Below the pieces are notes generated by a model. The model ran no database searches and was not told the origin of the DNA. It saw only the letters and a program-made list of their open reading frames with translations. From the NCBI GenBank assembly GCA_905478725.1, contig CAJQJT010000082.1:1-10206 (forward strand): a stretch of 10,206 nt of DNA. The letters run 5' to 3'. Below, piece by piece: positions 1-5,279 of the stretch. Position 1 is the first letter of the stretch; each line of letters opens with the position of its first letter. Origin of the DNA: an uncultured Pseudomonadales bacterium (GTDB lineage: Bacteria; Pseudomonadota; Gammaproteobacteria; Pseudomonadales; Porticoccaceae). A program made the translations under genes and the position numbers.

Positions 1-1
1 T

Positions 2-1102
2 GCTGACAGCTTGCCGGACAAATATGGTCAGCGACTGATCGATGTGTGGCTGGCCCAAACTGGTCGTAAGCCAGCCGACTTTAATGCGGTGGACCGCCTC
101 TGTTATACCGGCACCCGCGGAATGGGCGCATTGGAATTTGAGCCCTCTGCAGGGCCAGACAAAAGCGAAGGCAAGTTGTTGGCAATAGAAGATCTAACTG
201 AACTCGCCTCAATGGCCTTTGCCAGCAAAGAATCCCTGCAGGCTAAATTCACTGAAGCCGGTTTCAGTAAAGGCGAGGGCAGGGATGCGCTGCTCGATAT
301 ACTAAAAGTCGGCACCTCCGCCGGTGGCGCGCGGGCCAAGGCGGTTATCGCCTTTAACCCAGAGACTAAGCAAGTGCGCTCTGGGCAGCTACATTTGCCC
401 TCAGGCTTCGAGCACTGGTTAATCAAATTCGATGGCGTAAAGTTTAGCGGTGATTGGGGCGTGGCCGACCCTTCAGGCTATGGCCTGTTGGAATACAGTT
501 ATCACCTGATGGCGAAAGAGTGCGGCATCGACATGATGGAGAGCCGTATCTTCTCAGAGAATGGCCGCAACCACTTTATGACCCGACGCTTTGATCGCGA
601 TGCCGATGGCGGCAAGCAATTTATGCAGACCTTTGGCGCGCTGGCTCACTACGATTATTATGAAAGCGGCTATTACTCCTACGAACAGCTGTTTATGCTG
701 ATGAAACGCTTGAATCTTCCCAAGCGCGCTTTCGAAGAACAGTTTCGCCGCGTGGTATTTAATATTGTCGGTTGCAACCAAGACGATCATGTCAAAAACT
801 TCGCCTTTATGATGGATCGACAGGGCAACTGGGATCTGTCTCCGGCCTATGATCTCTGTCACGCAGAGGGCAGTCAGTTCACCCGCAATCATCAGCTTAG
901 TATCAATGGTAAAACCAATGACTTTGAGCGCAGCGATTTAAAACATCTGGCGCAATATGCGGGACTGCCTCGGGGTAGTGAAAAGCACATTATTCAGCAT
1001 ACTGTTGAGGCATTTTCGAAGTGGAAGGCTATTGCTACTGATATAGCTGTTCCGGCCAAATTGCAGGACCATGTTCTAGGTACGTTGCGGTTAAAAATAT
1101 AA
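2..1102 (+). CDS. HipA-family Ser/Thr kinase toxin, 5'-truncated by window edge
   Basis: This is the C-terminal part of a HipA-like protein kinase, the toxin of HipBA-type toxin-antitoxin modules; E. coli HipA phosphorylates glutamyl-tRNA synthetase and induces dormancy. The frame is open to the left edge (codons Ala-Asp-Ser precede the TTG at 11), so the true start and probably about 70-80 residues are missing. Numbering from the TTG codon, I see the Gly-rich loop GTSAGGARAK (101-110), whose Ser103 matches the autophosphorylated Ser150 of E. coli HipA; the ATP-binding Lys139 in LIKF; the catalytic segment QDDHVKN (257-263), with Asp258 as catalytic base and Asn263 as metal ligand; and LSPAYDL with metal-binding Asp281. 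All kinase residues are present, so it is probably active. The HipB-type antitoxin is not in view and would be expected upstream. No partner gene lies downstream. The family call is firm; the substrate is unknown. Confidence 0.9.
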   Translation, partial: ADSLPDKYGQRLIDVWLAQTGRKPADFNAVDRLCYTGTRGMGALEFEPSAGPDKSEGKLLAIEDLTELASMAFASKESLQAKFTEAGFSKGEGRDALLDILKVGTSAGGARAKAVIAFNPETKQVRSGQLHLPSGFEHWLIKFDGVKFSGDWGVADPSGYGLLEYSYHLMAKECGIDMMESRIFSENGRNHFMTRRFDRDADGGKQFMQTFGALAHYDYYESGYYSYEQLFMLMKRLNLPKRAFEEQFRRVVFNIVGCNQDDHVKNFAFMMDRQGNWDLSPAYDLCHAEGSQFTRNHQLSINGKTNDFERSDLKHLAQYAGLPRGSEKHIIQHTVEAFSKWKAIATDIAVPAKLQDHVLGTLRLKI

Positions 1103-1245
1103 ACACCAAAGCTGATACTGATTGCTAGAAAGGCAGGGTTGCTTTAGGTTAGGGCTATTGAAAAACGAGCCAGATCTTAAAAAGAGTTCGATACAAAAGC
1201 ATGAGAGACCTTTATCGGGTGATCAAGTGCATTAACAGTTAAAGC

Positions 1246-1249
1246 AAGG
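1246..1249 (+). promoter_or_regulatory. Ribosome binding site of the alpha/beta hydrolase
   Basis: AAGG lies 7 nt before the ATG at 1257 and supports that start. The preceding 1103-1245 stretch shows no convincing terminator for the hipA-like gene and no clear sigma70 promoter. TTGAAA at 1158-1163 is the best -35-like hexamer, but it has no well-spaced -10. Confidence 0.5.
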
Positions 1250-1256
1250 TATCTCA

Positions 1257-2159
1257 ATGAAACTCATTACAGGTCAGAGAATTCTCAGCAAACTTAGCAA
1301 TCTGGGTCCTGGGCTGAGCCGCTCGCCGCTCGGAACTTTTCGCTTCGTCTATGACAGCTTTGACCAACTATTTGGCAGCGGCTCTCGATCTGATGTCACT
1401 ACAGAGGATCGGTCAATCGATGTGGGTGAGCGCGAGCTCGGTATTAGAATCTATAGGCCTACCAAGGCCGAGCCAAAGCTGACCATGGTCTACTTTCACG
1501 GCGGTGGCTATGTGATCGGCGGTTTTAAAAGTCACCATGGCTTCTGCAGTCTGTTAGCGGGTCAGGCCAATATCAACCTGATTACGGTAGATTATCGACT
1601 GGCACCTGAGAGTCCATTCCCGGGTCCATTGCAGGATGGTTTGGACGCCTGGAACTGGGTGGCAGACCACGTCGCTGAGCTGGGTATTGAGCAGACCAAA
1701 ATCGGTATGGGTGGTGATAGTGCTGGAGGTAATTTAGCAGCGGTATTATCCATGCAAACTTTCGGTGATCTGTTGGATGGGGATTTAAAGGAAGCACCGG
1801 CCTTTCAGTTTTTACTCTATCCCTGGGTCGATATGAGTGGTAAGTCAGATTCGATTCAGCGTTTCGGTAAGGGTCTGATCTTAACGCGGGAAACCATGTC
1901 TTTTTTCCGCGACGCCTACTTACCCTGCGAGCTGGAGCCTCAGGCAACCAAGAGTAGCCCAATACTCTGTGAGGATATGAGTTTAACGCCAGATACGTTG
2001 ATTGTGACGGCGGAATACGATGTGTTGCGAGATGAAGGTCTGGCCTTTGTAGGCAAGTTGCAGCGGGCAGAGGTGTCGGTAAGTCATCTTCATTTGCCGG
2101 ATTGCACCCATGATTTATATCAACAGGAAAATTTAGCCCGGCAACGCGTAAACGTTTAA
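1257..2159 (+). CDS. HSL-family alpha/beta hydrolase (esterase/lipase-like), probable C-terminal frameshift
   Basis: This is a serine hydrolase of the alpha/beta-hydrolase fold-3 (hormone-sensitive-lipase) family, expected to act in the cytoplasm on carboxyl esters or amides. The oxyanion-hole motif HGGGY is at residues 81-85, the nucleophile elbow GDSAGG has Ser155, and the other triad members are Asp255 (EYDVLRDE) and His285 (CTHDLY). No signal peptide is seen. The 300-residue product ends at a TAA at 2157, only 15 residues after the catalytic His, on an atypical tail (QRVNV). A -1 shift near 2147 would instead give RKRLNEVAAMFDTYTASI and stop at 2201-2203, which looks like a normal C-terminus for this family. 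The catalytic core is intact, so the product may still fold. It converges on the Lrp-type gene. Because animal and yeast arylformamidases belong to the same fold, a role beside the kynurenine-like genes is possible, but HGGGY is the ordinary esterase form. Confidence 0.85.
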   Translation: MKLITGQRILSKLSNLGPGLSRSPLGTFRFVYDSFDQLFGSGSRSDVTTEDRSIDVGERELGIRIYRPTKAEPKLTMVYFHGGGYVIGGFKSHHGFCSLLAGQANINLITVDYRLAPESPFPGPLQDGLDAWNWVADHVAELGIEQTKIGMGGDSAGGNLAAVLSMQTFGDLLDGDLKEAPAFQFLLYPWVDMSGKSDSIQRFGKGLILTRETMSFFRDAYLPCELEPQATKSSPILCEDMSLTPDTLIVTAEYDVLRDEGLAFVGKLQRAEVSVSHLHLPDCTHDLYQQENLARQRVNV

Positions 2160-2203
2160 ATGAAGTCGCGGCAATGTTTGATACATACACCGCAAGTATC
2201 TAA
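2147..2203 (+). other. Out-of-frame C-terminal tail of the hydrolase
   Basis: In the frame starting at 2147 the codons read RKRLNEVAAMFDTYTASI and stop at TAA 2201-2203. This frame is open from 2114, so the crossover must lie between 2114 and 2157. The tail reads as the helix that normally closes this hydrolase fold. It would need a -1 shift relative to the upstream frame, as left by a one-base deletion or a base-call error. I see no canonical X-XXY-YYZ slippery heptamer in the upstream frame. Confidence 0.6.
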
Positions 2204-2245
2204 TGAGTAATAGAGCGAATTGTTCTTTTCTTCGCCGTAAAAGGA

Positions 2246-2743
2246 TTAAGGCCTAATAAGCTTGGGCGAACGATGAGCCATGGTTTGATTGAGAATAATC
2301 GTCGACTCTATATCTTCCACCTGCTCGACAGTGGCCAGTTTGTCCTTTAAAAACGATTCAAAAGTCTGCAAGTTTTTGGTCACTATGCGCAGTGCATAAT
2401 CATGCACACCGGCCAGCACACAACATTCTAAAACTTCACTAAATTCACCGATCGCCGTTTCAAATGCAGAAGCATTACTAGAGGTGTTTTTATTCAGTTT
2501 GATAAACACAAAAGCCGAGACGCCAATGCCGAGCATGCTGTGATTCAGCCGCGCAGTGTACTGTTCGATCAGGCCACTCTGTTCCAGTTTGCGCAGTCGC
2601 CGCAGGCAGGGGGTTTGCGAGAGATTGACCAGAGCTGAGAGCTCGGCATTGCTGATCCGTGCATTGGCCTGGAGGGCGTTGAGAATCTTGATGTCGGTAT
2701 TGTCGAGGTTGATGTTATCTGTGTTCTGGTGATTCAGTGGCAT
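2246..2743 (-). CDS. Lrp/AsnC-family transcriptional regulator
   Basis: This is a feast/famine-type DNA-binding regulator of about 165 residues, the normal length for the family. The N-terminal winged HTH covers about residues 13-60 (DIKILNALQANARISNAELS, then LSQTPCLRRLRKLEQSGLI). It is followed by the RAM/ligand-sensing domain, containing CCVLAGVHDYALRIV and ending DIESTIIL. I chose the ATG at 2743 because it places the HTH at the usual distance; the frame extends two codons further to a TTG. No strong ribosome binding site precedes either. The gene is divergent from the IDO-like/kynureninase-like pair, and 190 bp separate the two starts. In Pseudomonas aeruginosa a regulator of this family, KynR, controls kynurenine-pathway genes from a similar position. 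By analogy this one probably responds to tryptophan, kynurenine or a related amino acid and regulates the neighbouring pair; that is inference. Confidence 0.88.
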   Translation of the reverse strand: MPLNHQNTDNINLDNTDIKILNALQANARISNAELSALVNLSQTPCLRRLRKLEQSGLIEQYTARLNHSMLGIGVSAFVFIKLNKNTSSNASAFETAIGEFSEVLECCVLAGVHDYALRIVTKNLQTFESFLKDKLATVEQVEDIESTIILNQTMAHRSPKLIRP

Positions 2744-2775
2744 AATCAACTCAATAGAAGTTATAAGAGAGTGTG

Positions 2776-2781
2776 ATTATA
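2776..2781 (-). promoter_or_regulatory. Probable -10 box of the Lrp-type gene
   Basis: On the minus strand this is a perfect TATAAT, about 32 bp before the ATG at 2743, giving a leader of roughly 25 nt. No good -35 hexamer is present 17 bp upstream (GC-rich there), as is common for promoters that need an activator or are autoregulated. The assignment rests on the -10 alone. Confidence 0.4.
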
Positions 2782-2856
2782 CATTTTTCGTGAATATAGC
2801 GGCGTTATTTGGCCGAAAGCGTTAAAGGTCTTTTGTTACTATTTGCCGTTATTACA

Positions 2857-2916
2857 ATGTTCAAATAGATGTTCAAATAGATGTTCAAATAGATGTTCGA
2901 ATAGATGTTCAAACAG
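2857..2916 (+). repeat. 12-bp tandem repeat, 5 units, upstream of the IDO-like gene
   Basis: There are three perfect units of ATGTTCAAATAG (2857, 2869, 2881), a fourth with one change (A to G, 2893) and a fifth ending in CAG (2905). Read from each ATG, units 1-3 encode Met-Phe-Lys-stop and unit 4 Met-Phe-Glu-stop, each TAG abutting the next ATG. The fifth unit has lost its stop and stays open to TAA 2947-2949, overlapping the start of the downstream gene at 2933. The repeat lies in the shared regulatory region of the divergent regulator and enzyme genes. Confidence 0.95.
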
Positions 2917-2932
2917 ACAGGCAAAACGAAAC

Positions 2933-4108
2933 ATGACCGAGAAAGCTAAAGCCCTTGATGCATGGATCCGCAGCGATTTTAGAGAAATCAATACGGCTCT
3001 TGAACAGTTACATTTTTTCCAGCCCGATCATCTGCCTGATCCGGCCCTGGGTGAGACTTTGAAGCAGCGTTTAGTGGAAGAGGGCACGGCCTTAATCCGC
3101 GACCTGCTCGATGAAGGCAATACCGACGAAGGCTTCGATAGTGGCTTTGATCTGCTCGGTAATGTGGGTTTTTATATGGCCGCCTGCCGCCGCCATGAAA
3201 TCACCGAACCCTCCAGAGAAACCCGTTCGCCATTGCAGGAAGCTTCGGCACTGGCTCTGCAGTTGGGCGCCTCTCTGGGCGTGATTCCGCGCTTTGCCTC
3301 CAGTCATCTGGAAACCCACAATCGAGCTATTAGCGGTGTCTATAAAACCTTTACTGACCTCGACGACGAAAAACTGTTTCTCGATTACAACACCCGCAGT
3401 GTCTTTGCCTTTATTCGTGCCTCGGAAGCATTGCGCCAGATTCTGCCTCTAGGTGTTTCCCATCCGGTAACCTACGATCTTTTACTCAGTGCCAAACAGT
3501 CACTGGAAGAGGTTTACGCCTACAACCAAGAGCTATTCGAAAAGCTCGATGTAGACCGCTTCTTTTACTGCGTTCGTCCCTATTACCGCCCCCATCGTGT
3601 TGGGCTGCACGAATACCGTGGCGCCAACGCCGGAGATTTTTCAGGGATCAATGTCATCGATCTATTGCTCGGCTTGTGTCGCGCTGACGATCCTTATTAT
3701 TCTCAGCTGTTGGTGGATAAATTTTTGTTTATGCGCCCGGATGATCAGCTTGTCTTGCGTGACTGCATGCGCCGGACCAGTTTGCTGGATAGCTTTTTGG
3801 CCACAGCAGATGCGGACAAAGACCAGCCCTGGGTACAGAGAAACCTCGAGCTGTTTTTGCAGGTCTGCCATGCCCATGGTCAAACTGCGCTACAACACCA
3901 TGAGCAGCTGGTGAAAAAGTTTATAGAACGCCCTGCAGATGAAGGTGCGCTCACCGAGACGAAAGGCATCACCGCCAGCGGCCCCCCGTTGCCGGTGCTG
4001 CTAAAAAGCCTGCGCAAACTCTGCGATATGCGCTGTGCCACGGATGTGGGAGGCGAGTTTAAAACCCGCCATGAGGATATAGAACATCTTAAAGGTCTGC
4101 TGCTATGA
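2933..4108 (+). CDS. IDO/TDO-superfamily (PrnB/SO4414-like) heme dioxygenase-fold protein
   Basis: This is a 391-residue, all-helical protein that aligns with indoleamine 2,3-dioxygenase in its C-terminal half. The segment QHHEQLVKKFIERPA matches human IDO1 around the proximal heme ligand His346, making His323 the likely ligand. RFFYCVRPYYR (209-219) matches the IDO1 FFSVLR segment, so Arg215 corresponds to substrate-binding Arg231. The KGITASG loop (344-350) sits where IDO has its mobile GTGG loop. It is closer in kind to the PrnB/DUF1864 group, such as Shewanella SO4414, than to bacterial KynA. It probably oxidises an indole substrate using heme, though PrnB itself does a rearrangement rather than dioxygenation. 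The frame is open to a TTG at 2843, but that would add (CSNR)5 encoded by the 12-bp repeat, so I take the ATG at 2933. The SD there is weak (AGG, 12 nt upstream). It overlaps the next gene by 4 nt. Confidence 0.8.
   Translation: MTEKAKALDAWIRSDFREINTALEQLHFFQPDHLPDPALGETLKQRLVEEGTALIRDLLDEGNTDEGFDSGFDLLGNVGFYMAACRRHEITEPSRETRSPLQEASALALQLGASLGVIPRFASSHLETHNRAISGVYKTFTDLDDEKLFLDYNTRSVFAFIRASEALRQILPLGVSHPVTYDLLLSAKQSLEEVYAYNQELFEKLDVDRFFYCVRPYYRPHRVGLHEYRGANAGDFSGINVIDLLLGLCRADDPYYSQLLVDKFLFMRPDDQLVLRDCMRRTSLLDSFLATADADKDQPWVQRNLELFLQVCHAHGQTALQHHEQLVKKFIERPADEGALTETKGITASGPPLPVLLKSLRKLCDMRCATDVGGEFKTRHEDIEHLKGLLL
4091..4095 (+). promoter_or_regulatory. Ribosome binding site inside the IDO-like gene for the kynureninase-like gene
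   Basis: AAAGG ends 9 nt before the ATG at 4105. That start overlaps the upstream stop codon as ATGA (4105-4108), so the two proteins are very likely translated in a coupled way from one mRNA. Confidence 0.55.
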
Positions 4109-5199
4109 AGCCGTTTATTGCCCATGAGGGAATCTATATGCTCAGCCATTCCGTTGGACTGCCATTGGTCGGCGCAGAGCAAGCGGCGAGTAGTGCCTTT
4201 TGGCAGCCGTGGCAGCGTGGTGATGCAGACATTTGGAATCACTGGCTGGGAGAGATTGCCGCCTTTCGTGAACAGTTGGCTGTGCTTATGAACACAGATA
4301 TGGCCAATATCTGTCCCCAGACCAGTCTCTCTAGTGCAGTATCAAAGATTCTTTATTCTCTGCCAGTGCGCAAGCAGCGACCGGTTATTTTATTGAGCGA
4401 AGAGGACTTTCCGTCTATTGCCTTTGCGCTGCAAAAAACCGCCAGTCTGGGTTATGAGCTACGGTTTATCCCCGCAGATACAGATACCTCAGATCTGGCC
4501 CAGTGGGATCATCAGATGACCGACGATGTGGCCATGGTGTTGGTGACCCAGGTGCAATCCAATAATGGACAGCAGTTGCCGGTGCAGCAGATCACTGAAC
4601 TGGCGCGCCAGAAAGGTGCTTTATCCCTGGTGGATGTGGCCCAGTCAGCGGGCATTATTCCTATTGATCTGCAGCAGTGGCAGGCAGATTTTGTAGTCGG
4701 TTCATCGGTTAAGTGGATCGGTGGTGGCCCAGGAGCCGCGTTTCTCTGGGTCGATCCAGAGATTCTAGAGCAGTGCCAGCCAGACAATGTAGGCTGGTTC
4801 TCCCATGAAAACCCCTTTGAATTTGATATCCATCATTTTCGCTATGCCCCAGACGCCCTGCGATTTTGGGGTGGCACACCGTCGGTCTATCCCTATGTCG
4901 TGGCAGCCAATAGCCTGGTGCAGATTAATGCTTTGGGCGTGGATAAAATTCGAGAAAACAATATTGCCCTGAGTGACAAAATTATTCAGGCCATACCGGC
5001 TTCGGCACTAATTTCACCCAGACCAGAGTCCCAACGGGGTGGCACTTTAATTGTGGATTTTGGGCAACATCAGCAACAGGTTGTCAGTCGCCTAAAGGCC
5101 TCTCAGGTGCACTTTGATGTGCGAGCTAAGGGCATTCGACTGTCGCCTCACAGCTGTAATAGCCACGAGCAAATCGAGACATTGATCAGCTGTTTTTAA
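4105..5199 (+). CDS. Kynureninase-like PLP-dependent enzyme (aminotransferase class V fold)
   Basis: This fold-type I PLP enzyme is most similar to kynureninase, which cleaves kynurenine to anthranilate and alanine. The N-terminal YMLSHSVGLP (11-20) corresponds to the kynureninase LxxNSLGLxP segment. DVAQSAG carries the PLP-pyridine Asp177. SSVKWIGGGPGAAFLWV (200-216) holds the Schiff-base Lys203 and matches the kynureninase YKYLNGGPG motif. GWFSHENPFEFD and the later FWGGTPSVYPY match its active-site and phosphate-side segments, and RLSPHSCNSHEQIE its C-terminal end. At 364 residues it is about 50 shorter than typical bacterial KynU, so it may accept a different beta-ketonic amino acid. It is the second gene of the operon with the IDO-like protein and is probably regulated by the divergent Lrp-type gene. 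A class V aminotransferase or lyase of other specificity remains possible. I see no clear terminator after it. Confidence 0.82.
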   Translation: MKPFIAHEGIYMLSHSVGLPLVGAEQAASSAFWQPWQRGDADIWNHWLGEIAAFREQLAVLMNTDMANICPQTSLSSAVSKILYSLPVRKQRPVILLSEEDFPSIAFALQKTASLGYELRFIPADTDTSDLAQWDHQMTDDVAMVLVTQVQSNNGQQLPVQQITELARQKGALSLVDVAQSAGIIPIDLQQWQADFVVGSSVKWIGGGPGAAFLWVDPEILEQCQPDNVGWFSHENPFEFDIHHFRYAPDALRFWGGTPSVYPYVVAANSLVQINALGVDKIRENNIALSDKIIQAIPASALISPRPESQRGGTLIVDFGQHQQQVVSRLKASQVHFDVRAKGIRLSPHSCNSHEQIETLISCF

Positions 5200-5207
5200 T
5201 TCATATT

Positions 5208-5236
5208 TTGCCGTACGCAGAGTGCCGGAATAGGTT
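5208..5236 (+). promoter_or_regulatory. Possible sigma70 promoter of phoD
   Basis: TTGCCG (5208-5213) and TAGGTT (5231-5236) are separated by 17 bp in the 80-bp gap before phoD. The -10 match is mediocre. No terminator separates the upstream operon, so readthrough is also possible. Confidence 0.25.
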
Positions 5237-5263
5237 AGTCTAGGTAGATAAACTCTCATATAT

Positions 5264-5271
5264 AAGAAGAG
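5264..5271 (+). promoter_or_regulatory. Ribosome binding site of phoD
   Basis: AAGAAGAG ends 8 nt before the ATG at 5280. It supports a start upstream of the 15-bp repeat, so the repeat is translated. Confidence 0.5.
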
Positions 5272-5279
5272 CAAAAAGC

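Noticed and set aside
1201-1242. 13-codon ORF (MRDLYRVIKCINS) before the hydrolase
   Set aside because: No SD, no promoter and no attenuator-like structure; expected by chance.
1582-2190. 202-codon minus-strand ORF opposite the hydrolase
   Set aside because: It is the antisense shadow of a gene with full catalytic motifs, and its product has no recognisable domain.
2208-2240. Bidirectional terminator between the convergent hydrolase and Lrp-type genes
   Set aside because: Only GCGAA/TTCGC can pair, with an 11-nt loop and no T-run on either side; too weak to call.
2843-2932. Longer start for the IDO-like gene at TTG 2843, adding (CSNR)5
   Set aside because: The extra residues are just translation of the 12-bp repeat, TTG is a weak start, and the ATG at 2933 gives a length in line with the family.
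5180-5200. Terminator after the kynureninase-like gene (AGCTG then T-run)
   Set aside because: There is a T-run, but no stem of useful length before it.
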